Below are positions 22,321 through 33,400 of a stretch of 64,000 nucleotides of DNA, piece after piece. Position 1 is the first letter of the stretch, and the number at the start of each line of letters is the position of its first letter. The notes beneath the pieces were generated by a model. It saw only the letters and a list, made by a program, of their open reading frames with translations. It made no database searches and had not been told where the DNA came from. The position numbers and the translations under genes were made by a program. This DNA comes from Rhodothermia bacterium (GTDB lineage: Bacteria > Bacteroidota > Rhodothermia > Balneolales > Balneolaceae), in NCBI GenBank assembly GCA_030427885.1, contig JAUICM010000007.1, positions 186,001-250,000 on the forward strand, in the 5' to 3' direction.

Positions 22321-23823
22321 TCAGCTATCTCCCTCTGTTTTATTTACAACTTTGTCCTTCCAGTATACAATTGAGAAAATACTTTCCCGAGGAAAGGAGG
22401 GGGGTATTGTTGACCTCAACCGGTTGTCATATTGATAGTTTTTTGAGTAACCGGACACAATGGATGATCCGGAAAAAGTTCCTACCGGTCCACGATTTTT
22501 CTGAACGATACCACCAAGAAGGTTTATAGTTCCTTTGGAACCCCCGCTATTATAGTTTTCTACATAGAATGAAGTGTTAAGAGCCATGATACTGGCATGA
22601 ATAGTGAGATCCTGGGACCCGGAAACAGAATGAGCATAACGGTCAACAACCACATCTCCTTCACTAACCAGACCCAAAATATCAGTAGAAGAACTGTCAT
22701 CTAAAGGGCTGGTAAAATATTCAATATCACCCGTTATTTCGATCTCCTCTTCAGAATGTAAAGTAGCGGATCCTAATACAGTTCCTTTTACTGAAGCTTT
22801 TCCGGTAGTAGAAATAATTCCGTTAAAATCATTCATTTCATGATCCTCCCAATCACTGTACGAGGTAGTAGTGCAACCCCAGCCACAGGATGATGTTGTG
22901 ACTTCGCGAATTTGAACGTATCCAACATCATCATTTTCAAAAAATTCCACTTCTATATCTGCTTCAAAGGTAAGTCCTCCTGCATTCGCAGCATTCGAAA
23001 GTTTGGTCATTTCGTAATTTGAGGGAGATGTTTTTTCAGGTGCATTAAAATTCTCACCACCATAGAAATTAGGGCTTGTCGGATTGGTTTCATGTGCATC
23101 CCACATATTGGGACTTGTAATAAGACCATAGAATGAAGGTGACCCGGACATTTTAAAGGTTCCATTGGTATGAATAGGACCATAGATGTTATCGGCTCCC
23201 ATAAACCAGATCTCACTACCCAATGAGCTTAATTCGGAGTCAGTCATATAGGAGTATTTTGAAAATGAATCTCTCTGCATTAAAACTTCCGTTGTAACTT
23301 CAATACCATCAAATTCACTCACACTAACCAACAGTACTTTGTACTGATCCCAGGAAGCAACACTATTATCAGCGGGTATGTTATTACTATTCATGGTATA
23401 ACTGGTTAAGGTACCAGACATATTAAGCGAATTCGATTCTTCATTCTCATCATCATTTCCATTTCCATTTCCATTTCCGTTTCCGTTCCCGTTCCCGTTT
23501 CCATTACCGTTCCCAACCTGATTCTGAATTAGCACAGGAGCTTTTCCTGTCATATATCCAATGATGTTTCCGACTGACCTTCCCTCAATAATATCAGTAT
23601 TCATAACATCGTCGAGAGAAATAGTACCTACCCAGTCGTTATCAGCTTTCATTGTTTCAACGGCATTGTCGATCAAACTTTTCGATATGTTGCGTGCCTG
23701 TTGCTCAAGAAAATATTCTTTAGATCGTTCGGGAATGAGATTTGCCCGTTCATTATTTCTGAGATGAATAATACCGGTCAGGATAGTGAGTCCGGCAACT
23801 AAGAATAATAGACTTTTACCCAT
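22321..23823 (-). CDS. PilX-like/DUF4900-type membrane-anchored protein, cassette 2
   Basis: This is the third gene of the second cassette, 500 residues. A short N-terminus (MGKSLLFLVAGLTILTGIIH) forms a single membrane helix without a prepilin peptidase site. A helical stalk follows (QQARNISKSLIDNAVETMKADNDW), then a Gly-Asn repeat of about ten units (near residues 103-122). The large beta domain contains SEIWFMGADNIYGPIHTNGTFKMSGSPSFYGLITSP, which fits the DUF4900 'gpvhtNg.l...g.p.f.G' pattern. Its N-terminus is clearly homologous to that of the 25047 gene. Pilin-type assembly is inferred from helix plus stalk layout and gene order. Confidence 0.6.
   Translation of the reverse strand: MGKSLLFLVAGLTILTGIIHLRNNERANLIPERSKEYFLEQQARNISKSLIDNAVETMKADNDWVGTISLDDVMNTDIIEGRSVGNIIGYMTGKAPVLIQNQVGNGNGNGNGNGNGNGNGNGNDDENEESNSLNMSGTLTSYTMNSNNIPADNSVASWDQYKVLLVSVSEFDGIEVTTEVLMQRDSFSKYSYMTDSELSSLGSEIWFMGADNIYGPIHTNGTFKMSGSPSFYGLITSPNMWDAHETNPTSPNFYGGENFNAPEKTSPSNYEMTKLSNAANAGGLTFEADIEVEFFENDDVGYVQIREVTTSSCGWGCTTTSYSDWEDHEMNDFNGIISTTGKASVKGTVLGSATLHSEEEIEITGDIEYFTSPLDDSSSTDILGLVSEGDVVVDRYAHSVSGSQDLTIHASIMALNTSFYVENYNSGGSKGTINLLGGIVQKNRGPVGTFSGSSIVSGYSKNYQYDNRLRSTIPPSFPRESIFSIVYWKDKVVNKTEGDS
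23454..23513 (-). repeat. Degenerate hexanucleotide repeat coding (Gly-Asn)n
   Basis: About ten tandem six-base units (CATTTC, CGTTTC and CGTTCC variants on the plus strand) encode an alternating Gly-Asn tract in the DUF4900-like protein. Six-base units keep the frame, so copy-number change would alter linker length, not switch the gene off. Confidence 0.85.
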
Positions 23824-23835
23824 ATCTCTCTCCTT

Positions 23836-24420
23836 TTAATATGGAAGGTTGATGTTATTTGGTACAAAAATTCGTTTCCACACATTTCGCGGATAATTTT
23901 CTGTGGATGAGTTAACATGAAATGGTTCACCGGATTCCACGATCAGCTCTACTTCAATTTTCTTTACAATGGAGGTATTGTTAGTCACCGAGCCTGTTGC
24001 AGAGAAGTAGCTAAGTTTAAAATCGACAACCGGAAATTTGAGCGTTCCATAGGTATTTGAAGTAATTGGTCCGGTTCTTTTTAAATAGTAGTCGTTAGGA
24101 TTAGAAGTGGAGGTTACGGGATCCGTTTTATCGAAGTACCATCGAATGGTGGTAACGCCATAATTATCTGTATCGAAAGCATCTGCAAGAAAGGCGATGT
24201 TGTCGGAATCGATCTGAGAAAAAGGGTTAGCAGTACCGGAATTGAATCCGATTCTGTTAAAATCATTTGTCAAAACTTCTACAATGTCATTGATAGAGCC
24301 CTGGCTTACTGAATTTAGCGTAAGCTCCTGATTATTCATCAGCACTTGTTGGTTAAACACCAGGATGGAAATAAGTAAGATTCCTCCGATCACAAAAGAC
24401 GTAATAATACCGGCATTCAT
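23836..24420 (-). CDS. PilW-like membrane-anchored protein, cassette 2
   Basis: The 194-residue product begins MNAGIITSFVIGGILLISILVFNQQ, one membrane helix, then a helical stalk (GSINDIVEVLTNDFNRIGFNS) and a beta-rich head with VTTIRWYFDKTDPV and VKKIEVELIVESGEPF. The pattern (hydrophobic helix, amphipathic stalk with 'i..D..riGy..', small sheet) is that of PilW/PulJ minor pilins, but the Gly-Phe cleavage motif with Glu at +5 is missing. It is homologous to the 26166 gene in the other cassette (shared SFVIGG/SYIIAG helix and 'FxxxD..RIGFN/KIGYN'). Gaps to both neighbours are 12-13 bases. Confidence 0.6.
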   Translation of the reverse strand: MNAGIITSFVIGGILLISILVFNQQVLMNNQELTLNSVSQGSINDIVEVLTNDFNRIGFNSGTANPFSQIDSDNIAFLADAFDTDNYGVTTIRWYFDKTDPVTSTSNPNDYYLKRTGPITSNTYGTLKFPVVDFKLSYFSATGSVTNNTSIVKKIEVELIVESGEPFHVNSSTENYPRNVWKRIFVPNNINLPY

Positions 24421-24433
24421 TTATTCATCTCCA

Positions 24434-24853
24434 TTAGTAGGAATAAGATTTTACGTAGTCGAGTGTCACAAAAACGTCAGGTTCCGTTCGTTCGATCAGT
24501 ACAGAGATGCTTACCTGATATCTTTTTTGGGAGCCATCATCGCCAATTAGTGCAGAACTTCCGAAAACTAACAAAGTGTCGTTGTACTGATCAGAAGAAC
24601 CGTAGGTATGGACTTCTGTCTTTGGATAATCCTCATAAACATAAGTGAAGCTATCAGGATCAAGGTCATCATCATCATAGATCCATTGAACTTTGTCGAT
24701 CTCATCCTGAGCCACTGCTATGGCTCTATATTCGGCTTCGCCACGGTAGAATGCCTGTCTTATCTGATTAAAATTCCTTGCAGTATTCATGGAAAGCATT
24801 GAAAACAACACCATCGCAGCTCCAAGGAAAAAAATATCGGAGTAACTTTGCAT
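24434..24853 (-). CDS. PilV-like membrane-anchored protein, cassette 2
   Basis: This first gene of cassette 2 gives a 139-residue product with an N-terminal membrane helix (IFFLGAAMVLFSMLSMN) and then a stalk with NFNQIRQAFYRGEAEYRAIAVAQDEIDKVQW, the 'A...Aqd.ie...' wording of PilV-type minor pilins. A small acidic beta region (DDDDLDPDSF, YQVSISVLIERTEPDVFVTLDYVKSY) follows. It is homologous to the 26793 gene of cassette 1. A 193-base gap precedes it, so cassette 2 may have its own promoter. Confidence 0.58.
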   Translation of the reverse strand: MQSYSDIFFLGAAMVLFSMLSMNTARNFNQIRQAFYRGEAEYRAIAVAQDEIDKVQWIYDDDDLDPDSFTYVYEDYPKTEVHTYGSSDQYNDTLLVFGSSALIGDDGSQKRYQVSISVLIERTEPDVFVTLDYVKSYSY

Positions 24854-25046
24854 AACCCATCATTCTTGTTAAGTCAGAATCCTTTTTTCGGATCCTGAAT
24901 ACTTCTTCAGGAGAGTTATTGGCAATTCTGCCTTTTCAATCAGAGAACTGCTTTATAATCACCTGATTTTTATAGAAGAGGAGGGGGAGAGACAATAATT
25001 ACAAAAAATATACTGATAAACCTCGATTTAGGTACTAAGCCCGATT
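24854..25046. other. Intergenic gap between the two pilin-like cassettes
   Basis: This is the longest gap inside the 24-kb cluster (193 bases), between the end of cassette 1 and the first gene of cassette 2. It is AT-rich and contains a purine run (GAGGAGGGGGAGAGA). It may hold a terminator or internal promoter, but I see no convincing -7 box. Confidence 0.35.
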
Positions 25047-26153
25047 TTATTCAAAAGTACTAACTCTTGTGTAGCGATTTTGCTTAAGGTGATTAGCGGA
25101 TGCAAGTTTGGCATATTCAATAGCGGTACAGTCGTACTGAACAGAGAGATTACCACTGATATCTACATCGATCACCGTGTTATCTCCGGGGGTGTTTCCA
25201 ATAAGTACAGAACCGTTCAGATCAGGAGTACCCTTACCATCCAGATCGAAAGCATTCTCGAAAACAATAAGCCCGTTGAATGTAAAATTACCAGCCAGGG
25301 ATAGAGCTCCTTCAAGTTCGAGTTCACCACCGGACCGAATCACCATAATGCCGTAGCCTTCAGTAATACCGCCTGTAAGCTTAGCATAGGAATCAACGAA
25401 AAAGATTCCCGGATCAGCAGCTGAACCAAAATCGCCTTTATAATTTCCACTTACATTAACTACTCCGGGCTGATTGCTGAGTCTGGCAATAAGTTCATCT
25501 ACGGGTTCATAAGTCATAGTTGGATCGTAATCTACCTTATCAACACTGCTTTGAAGCGCAGATGAGTTACTGGTGCCTGCAAGAACCTTTACTTCATCTA
25601 ATAAAGTAGTTACTGTAACTGCTGGCAGGTCAGGACAGGTTCCGCTGGCGTCATTTCCATTAATGGTAGCACTACCTCCAAGACTGAAAGTGAAGTTATC
25701 TGTACCAAATCCCAGAGCTCCCTTGGCTTCCGGAATAAAATCAAGGCGGGTTTTAAGATAGGTACTGATAACCGTATGTGTTGAGGAACTAGATTTGTAT
25801 TCTGAAGATCCTCTGGTCCCAGTCCCACCATACCAAGCGGTACTGTAAATCCGGATAGAATCAGGGTCTGTAGCTGTTGCTCCAACCGACAGTTGATCAT
25901 AATATAATTCAATATACGCTCCATCAACATCGGTTACCCAGGGAGCATTTTCTGAAGGGGCCCAGGATTCATCCTGGTTGATCTCCTCCATAGCAAGCTG
26001 AATAGCACTGTGGGCAGTATTTTTGGCCTGAACCTCTTTTGCATAGTCAGAAGAGATCACCATTATTCGTTCCCTCTGATTATTCATTCCTAATTGAATA
26101 ATACCGAGTACTACGATTGACCCAACCACTAAAATTATCATACCTCTTCCCAT
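25047..26153 (-). CDS. PilX-like membrane-anchored protein, cassette 1
   Basis: The 368-residue product opens MGRGMIILVVGSIVVLGIIQ, a single membrane helix matching the N-terminus of the 22321 product. A stalk follows (YAKEVQAKNTAHSAIQLAMEEINQDESW); the 'A...A..A...a..ei' helix is typical of PilX/PilX-N minor pilins. The distal part is a beta-helix-like domain, with GNYKGDFGSAADPGIFFVDSYAKLTGGITEGYGIMVIRSGGELELEGALSLAGNFTFNGLIVFENAFDL. A later segment (TGDC/ CPDLP, YDCTAIE) has Cys pairs. It probably stands at the tip or surface of an extracellular structure. Confidence 0.6.
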   Translation of the reverse strand: MGRGMIILVVGSIVVLGIIQLGMNNQRERIMVISSDYAKEVQAKNTAHSAIQLAMEEINQDESWAPSENAPWVTDVDGAYIELYYDQLSVGATATDPDSIRIYSTAWYGGTGTRGSSEYKSSSSTHTVISTYLKTRLDFIPEAKGALGFGTDNFTFSLGGSATINGNDASGTCPDLPAVTVTTLLDEVKVLAGTSNSSALQSSVDKVDYDPTMTYEPVDELIARLSNQPGVVNVSGNYKGDFGSAADPGIFFVDSYAKLTGGITEGYGIMVIRSGGELELEGALSLAGNFTFNGLIVFENAFDLDGKGTPDLNGSVLIGNTPGDNTVIDVDISGNLSVQYDCTAIEYAKLASANHLKQNRYTRVSTFE

Positions 26154-26165
26154 ACTGCTACCTCA

Positions 26166-26780
26166 TTAATTATCTCTAAGGTTTACTGGTGAAAATCTTT
26201 TTGTCCATGAAGTTTGAATATACCGTGGATCCGAGCTACTGCTATATTGTAAAGGGAACGGGCTTTCAGTAACCATTACTATTTCAATCTGATTAATAGT
26301 ATCAATAGTGGATTTACTGGAAACGGCTGATATAGGAGTTGGCATAGCAGATGATCCGCCCAGCTGATTATAATACCTGATTTCGAAGCTTACCACTCCT
26401 GCATTCATATTTGTGATCACACCACCTACGGTTCTACGGAGCGTAAAATCATTAGGGTTCTCAGTTGCTGTTACAGAATCACTGGTGAACTCCCATTTTA
26501 CTAATTCAACTGATTCATCAGCACTGTTATCAATATTAGCGTAAAACTCAATATAGTTATCAGCCGCTACACGGATCAGAGTATCAGGAACCTGGTTCAG
26601 GTTATAGCCGATCTTAGGGATGTCATATGAAATACTCTTTACAACCTCAGATGCTCTTTTCTTCTGATTTTCAGAAAGAGTGAGCTCATTACCGCTGTAA
26701 TTTGTGTTATAACCAATGGTAATGATGATGATCATCAACATACCGGCTATTATATAGCTAACTATCATTCCAAAATTCAT
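26166..26780 (-). CDS. PilW-like membrane-anchored protein, cassette 1
   Basis: The 204-residue product starts MNFGMIVSYIIAGMLMIIIITIG, a membrane helix preceded only by four residues, followed by a stalk (LSENQKKRASEVVKSISYDIPKIGYNLNQ) and a beta head (VELVKWEFTSDSVTATENPNDFTLRRTVGG). The head wording 'R(R/W)tvggvi', 'FeIRYYNQLGG' and 'INQIEIVMVTESPF' parallels the 23836 product, which shows the cassettes arose by duplication. No prepilin peptidase signature is present. Confidence 0.6.
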   Translation of the reverse strand: MNFGMIVSYIIAGMLMIIIITIGYNTNYSGNELTLSENQKKRASEVVKSISYDIPKIGYNLNQVPDTLIRVAADNYIEFYANIDNSADESVELVKWEFTSDSVTATENPNDFTLRRTVGGVITNMNAGVVSFEIRYYNQLGGSSAMPTPISAVSSKSTIDTINQIEIVMVTESPFPLQYSSSSDPRYIQTSWTKRFSPVNLRDN

Positions 26781-26792
26781 AATATACCTGAT

Positions 26793-27299
26793 TTAGTCAG
26801 CGTAAAAGCTTCTGAGAAACTTGAAGGTGTAGCTGTTTACGTTGTTGTTCCTGGAAAGCGCGTCAGAAGAGATGGTGATCTCCATCAATTTAAGAGTGGA
26901 TTTATTGTTTGTCTTGGCTTCAGCGTCGCCATCGTAATACGACACTGTTATTGAAACATCGAATTCCACTCCACCAGAAGCTGTAACAGTTTCTGTCCAG
27001 CCATGGTAGTCGTCAAAATCATTAAAATTTGCCCTGGTAGTTTCTCCACCACCGGGGCCTAAGCTTGAAAAACCTCCGGGAATGCTTACCGGAACATTAC
27101 CACCTACAGTATTGGCGTCATAGGTGACCGCACGTGATTCATCAATATAATCCTGAGCAATGGCAATAACCTGTTCCTCTAACTCACCTTCAATCATTAC
27201 AACATTGTTAGTGAGAATTGCCCTGTTTGCATTCATTACCAGGAATGATACGAGAGCCATAGCAAGCATTGTTTGGAGAACCTCTATATAACCAGACAT
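26793..27299 (-). CDS. PilV-like membrane-anchored protein, cassette 1
   Basis: The 168-residue product (MSGYIEVLQTMLAMALVSFLVMNANRAIL) has one membrane helix, then a stalk with EGELEEQVIAIAQDYIDESRAVTYD resembling PilV minor pilins and the 24434 product ('AIAQDyID' against 'AVAQDEID'). The distal part is Gly-rich and beta-rich (VEFDVSITVSYYDGDAEAKTNNKSTLKLMEITISSD). It is the first gene of cassette 1, 121 bases downstream of the 2515-residue giant protein gene. Confidence 0.58.
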   Translation of the reverse strand: MSGYIEVLQTMLAMALVSFLVMNANRAILTNNVVMIEGELEEQVIAIAQDYIDESRAVTYDANTVGGNVPVSIPGGFSSLGPGGGETTRANFNDFDDYHGWTETVTASGGVEFDVSITVSYYDGDAEAKTNNKSTLKLMEITISSDALSRNNNVNSYTFKFLRSFYAD

Positions 27300-27420
27300 A
27301 CTTTTTTACTCTAATTACGAAAATTAACCCAGACATGGTTTGGATTAATATTATTAAAAAAACCTAATATTAAAAATCCCTAAGCTGATTCTAATATTAA
27401 GAGTGATGAGAAGAAAAATG

Positions 27421-30400
27421 TTACTTTATCAGGGTCATTTTTTTAAGAAAGGTACCTTTAGATGTAGTAAGTCTGTATACATACACCCCTGAAGCAAGCC
27501 TGCCCGTATTAAATTGAATTTCGTGATTTCCAGCTGAACGAAAGCCTGATACAAGAGTTTGTACTTTACGACCGAGCATATCATAAACGATAAGAGATAC
27601 ATCAGAATCTTCATCCAGACCAAAGGGAATGCTTGTTGTTGGATTAAAAGGGTTGGGATAGTTTTGATGGAGATAAACCTCTTTAGGAATGTTAGCTTCG
27701 ATCTCTTCTGTACTGATCAATAAGGTTAGTCGGTTCTTGACATGCTTATATCTGGATTTTTGTCTGTACTGTGGAGAATAAGGATTATAATTGGTTTCGG
27801 CTTTACCAATTGTATTATGATAAAGTGTATAATCCTGTTCTTGTCTGAGATCTATTTCCTTGCCGTTTGAATTATCAATTAGGGTGATAATCCAATCATC
27901 AGGTATCCCTTTCATGCCCGAAATACTAATTGTGTACTCACCTTCCGTACCATTTCCTTCAATAAAAGCGTCTAAGACCAAAGGTATTTTAATACGATAA
28001 TTGAAGGACTTGGGTTGATTATTAATAGCTAGTTGTTCTCCATTCTCTAATGTTGAAAAGAAATCAATTCTGGAATCACTGAATGGAACGAGCCTGTACG
28101 CGTCCATTTCGTCTACTCCACGGGTTCCAGTATCGCTGAACATAATACTTGTTCTTTTACTCAATCCATTGGTTTGAGCCACCAGTTCTAGAACAGGTGT
28201 AGATGCATGATTTTCCTTTCTGAGGAAATTTCCACCTGTAGTTTTTGCGGTTTTTTTGACCTTTAAAACTGGTGAAGGCCCGTTAGCTTTAACCCAAAAT
28301 CCCTGGAAAGGAGGGATGATTCCACTTCCTAAGGTCCCCGTAGTACCATTCCACGTAAGGTATTCTCCATTCCCTGAATTTGCAGCTGGATCCCATATAT
28401 AAATGGTTGAAGAAATATTAGTTTTAGTCCAATTTGAAGGGCTGTTCCAGTTTATTGCTGCTCCAAAAGGATTTCCCACGAAGTTCCAGCCAGAGTCTGC
28501 GGAGGTATTGTAAGTTACCCCAAAGTTCACTTCAGTTCCATTTCCATCCCATTCTTGTCCGCTGACATCCAGTGTATCAGGCAGTGGGTCATTATATCTG
28601 GAATCGGTTGCAATGTCACCAAAAACGTATACCCACATTCCTTGCCCTTGAACTATACTCTGAGATGTATTTGCAGGAACTCTGAACCGTTGATTATCTG
28701 TGCCGGGATAACTTTCGATATAAGTAAAAACATTTGGTTGGAGTACGGAATCCATCGGCAGGGAAGCCGGATCATAGGTGGCACCCGTAAAACCCTGAGT
28801 CAGAGTTCCATCAAACAAGTCTCCAAAAGTTGTAGACACAGGAGAGGAGATCATCCTCCAGCCTTTAACTGTTGTTATTATTCTCTGAAATCTGATCACA
28901 CCGGAACCATATAACTGAGCTTGTGAGATCAGATTTTTCCCGCTTGGAATGAATAATTCACCATCTGTTAAGGTTAGTGTACCTGTAACTGTTAGATTAT
29001 CTGTCGGAAAAAGAGAGGTTGGATTATTCAGCTCCAAATTCACGAAAGTATGTGGGCTTGTAATCGATTGCTCACTTGAACCATTGAAAATAACAGTTCC
29101 TAAAGTAATATCCGGCACATCAATATCCCCACCAACTGTTAAAGAATCATTATTGCTTCCCAGAATATCACCATTACCGGTAACATCTCCAGTGACCACA
29201 AAATTTACGGACCCTGAAACGGTTAATTCGGCACCACTCTCAATGGATAAGGCAGAAATAGTTGTGTTTGTTACATCAACTACTGGGAATTCGTTTCCTT
29301 CAGTTGGGTTTGCGGGGATCAATACCACTGATGAAGCTCCCGGGACAGAACCCACATTCCAGTTTTGCGTATCGAACCAATCGGAGGCAACAGCAGGGGA
29401 TCCGAGCTGACTTTCCCATATATGGCTGAAAGCAGCAAACTCAACATTTGCATTATCGGTAATGGCAACAGCATTGAGCGTACCTGTGATCGTAGATGTG
29501 GTGATGCTGGTAGAAGATGTGAGAATAGAAGTATAGGTGCCATTAGCATTATCTGTTACAGAACCAAGGCTTCCTTCTGTTTCTGAGAGAAGAATGGCAC
29601 TTCCACCTGAAGACAGGTTGTTGCCGTAAGCATCTTTCAACTGAACAGTAATTGTTGAAGTACTGGCCCCATCATTTAGTATTACGGTTGGGGATGCTGT
29701 TATAATCGAGGTTGCGGCGCTTGCAGCTCCTGGCGTCACATTAAATGAATTACTTATTCCTGTTTCAGAACCTGCTGAATTTGTTGCTGTAATTGTACAG
29801 TTGCCTATAACAGTTATACTTACAGTATGTGAATTGAGAATTCCCGAAGCAAAATTAGTTGTCGTACCCTGGCCGCTACCCATTGAACATGAAGATGTAA
29901 TGACAACTGTACCATTGAAGGTTGTAACGGTAGTTTGAGTACCATCAATGGCTGTAATCTTAATATCAAAAGATTGTCCGGCACTTTTAGTGCTTATATT
30001 TCCAGATGGGACCCGCTCTATTTTAAAACCTGTCAGAGTACCTGCATTTACAATATTGAATGAGTTACTTATCTCAGTTTTATAAGCTTCACTGGAAGTA
30101 ACCAACTCATGCACGCCTATGTTATCAAAGGTAAGATCATCGAATACGGCAATGCCCAGTACATTTGTAGCAATGGTTGTAGTACCTGATAAGCTTCCAG
30201 GTCCTGATTGTTTCGCAATATCAATGTTAACAGCAGGAGTTTCTACGCTATTCCCAAACTGATCAACTAATTGAACTCTGACAGAAGGAGTGATGCTACT
30301 GTTTACATTGGTTATTGATGGTTGTTGTACAAAAGTAAGGCTGTCAATTACTCCGGGAACCATAGTAAGAGTCCCATAATTGGTGGCCCCCCCTTGTCCT

Positions 30401-33400
30401 GTTGTACCGGTGTTTAAAATGTTTCCGGTATTTGGTAGAACTCCAGTATTTGGCCTAACCTGTAGTCCACTGAAAGTTATTTGTCCCGGATTAGAGGTCG
30501 ATTCCGAAGAGATGGAAAATTTAGCAGTAGATGAATCTCCCGAAAACGAAGTAAAAGATGCATTGAGATTAGTTGAACCACCATAGGCAGCGTCAATTGT
30601 AGCAACAGGAGAGGAGCCCGTATTCCAACGATACCCTGATGGAGCAGTAAGTACAATTGTACCGGAATTGGTTAATTCACCCGGAAATCCTTCCTGTATA
30701 ATAGGCCCGGTAAGGGTAGTAAAAGCCCCGTTTGCATTATCGGCTGAAATAGCTGAGCCACCAGTAGCGGCTGTAATCTTACGGATCGCAGAACTGTATT
30801 TTACTGATAGATAATCTTCCACACTCTCTCTTTCAACCTCAGACAAATTACGACCATACAAAATAACCTCGGCAATTAATCCATCCCAACTTCTATTATT
30901 ATTCTCAAAAGGATGATCCTTGCCACCTTTTCCCACAATGGCAGTTGTTGCTGAACTAATGGTACCAGTCGGGGGGGCCGCTGCTGATGATGGGTTATTC
31001 AGGATACCATCCACATAAAGATCATACACACTACCGCTCTCCCAATGCAAGCTGGTTATTTGAGCTCCCGTAGTCTGAATATCGGAAAAACTCTCAAGTT
31101 GGTTATCTGGATCGTTAGCAAGTATTCCTGTCTTTACAACATTTGAAAATGCACCTCCGGTATTAGCACCATCGGCATCATACCTGATAGTAAAAGTTTT
31201 ATCGTCATTGTCTGGTATAACCGCATGCCAGAGTCCACGGTCAGTGTTAGTTAGATCAGATTTATACACAAGAAACAGGGTAAATTCGGATAAACCATTT
31301 ATATAATTTTCGCCGTTTGCATCTTCAAAATGGTCCCCATTACCTGCGAAATTAATTGCTGGTTTGCCTCCAAAGGCAGTGTTACTGAGAGAATAAGTAG
31401 GCTCAGTACCGGTATTTGCCACACCTGAAAAATCATTATTATTTCCACTCTGGTCGTACCAGGTGGTAACTTCCCCAGCTCCTGTTGTATCGAATCCTGC
31501 ATCAGCACGTAGCCAAACTAACAAATTTGAAATGGATTCGACTGCACTTACTTCGATTACCCTTTTGACGGTATCACTTTCTGCTTCATCATCATCATAA
31601 GCCAAGAAGCTTATGGTTCTTTCAGGTCCGGTAGGAATCGTGGCATAGTTATAATATTCAACTGAGCGTAAGGCAGTTTCATAATCCCCAAAAGAGGCCG
31701 TGTTAAAAAGCTTGAGTTTACCGGTGGTCTCATCATAGATACCCTCGATACCGTACAATGTAGAATAGAGCAGGCTGTCTTCTACTGCTTTGAAATTCCC
31801 GGTAATAAGTACCAATGCACTATCTATCATCGTGTCGTCGGGGTCATACACTGAAATAGTATTACTGATATTAATGGCTTCCTGGGGATATGTTAGATCG
31901 GTTCCCTCTAAATTTGAAAGAACAGGTGAAGAGTTTATTGCACTAACATTTAGTGATCTGCTTTCGGTGTTACTGTCATTATCACCATCGTTGACTTTAA
32001 AACTTATTGTTCTGGTAACTTCAACAGGATCAGAACTGGTATTTTCATAAGTCACATTTTCAAGTGCAGTCTGGTATTCAGCAACGGTCGCTGATCCGGA
32101 AAGAGTGAGTGTCCCGGATAGTACAGAAAAAGAGCCGGTAATATTGCCAGTGTCAGTAAAGTCGAGATAGTCTTCTCCTGAATAATAGTTAGAAACGATC
32201 TGTATTGTTGCAGCTTCCATATTGGTATCATCAACGTCGCTTATGGCTGCAGTAAACGACATGGAAACAGCTCCATCACCTTCAGAATAACTTTCAGGAC
32301 CTCCCGAAACTCCGGACAAGGTAGGACTGGAGTTTAAAGCGATAATATTAACAGTTCTGGAATCAATATTACTACTATCATCCCAATCGAACACCTTAAA
32401 ATCGATCTGGCGAAGTGCGGTACTGGGGTTTACAGTATTTGTGTTTTCATACGTAACAGAGCGTAGTGCTGTTTGGTACTGAGCCAGATTTGCATTACCT
32501 GTTAATGTCATGGTTCCCGAACCGGAGTCCCAGCTCCCGGTAATTACCCCATCAGAAAAAGCTAATTCGTCTTCGGAAGGTGTATAATTACCAGAAATGA
32601 TCACTTTGGCAGAATCCAGAACAGTATTATCAGCATCGGATATAACAAGGCTGTTGGTGATACTGACAGGAGAGTCGCCTTCAGTGAAATCCAGATTACT
32701 CCCTTCAACGGATGAAACTACAGGAGCTTCATTACACCACTTATCACAAAGAAAATTATATACACTGGTAATTTGTCCATTGCTAAGAGCTGAATTCCAG
32801 GATATAAGTTCTCCAATGTAACCTGAAAAACTATTTAATCCTGTAGGATTGTTTCCGGTTGTTGCCGGATCACGTGTGCCGTCTTCTTCTCCAATTTTGG
32901 CACTACCACTATGTGAACGTTGATAATCAACATTGGTTTGCTGAATAATAGAACCTCCGTTCATTGAAGCAGACCAGGTATTCCCGGTAGTGGATTCCTG
33001 GCTGGCTATTATTATATAGCTTTCATTAGGTATCACCGTTCCAAGATTTATGGACTTATACTGATTTCCACCAGACCACTCATTACTATTCCATACAAAG
33101 GCATACGCCGATCCATCTTTAACACTAATTTGATACCCACGCGTAGCGCCTCCTTGTTCATAAATGATTTGTAAACCAGCCACTGAGTTTCCGGTTCTGA
33201 ATAAGGCCGCAAACGATTTTTCATAAAAATCTGAAGTATTTAAGATGGTATTATTTGGAGGTGTCATTGCGTCATTCATACCATCAAATAATAGCCCGCC
33301 ACGCTCACCCATATAATATGAATCAAAAACAGGTTGATCACCCGCTGGAGTAGCGGAAGCAGAAAGGTCTGTTCCACTTCCTAAAGCATTATCAGATCGG

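Noticed and set aside
23454-23513. Hexanucleotide repeat as a CRISPR array or phase-variation switch
   Set aside because: Units are six bases with no spacers, and a multiple of three cannot shift the frame.
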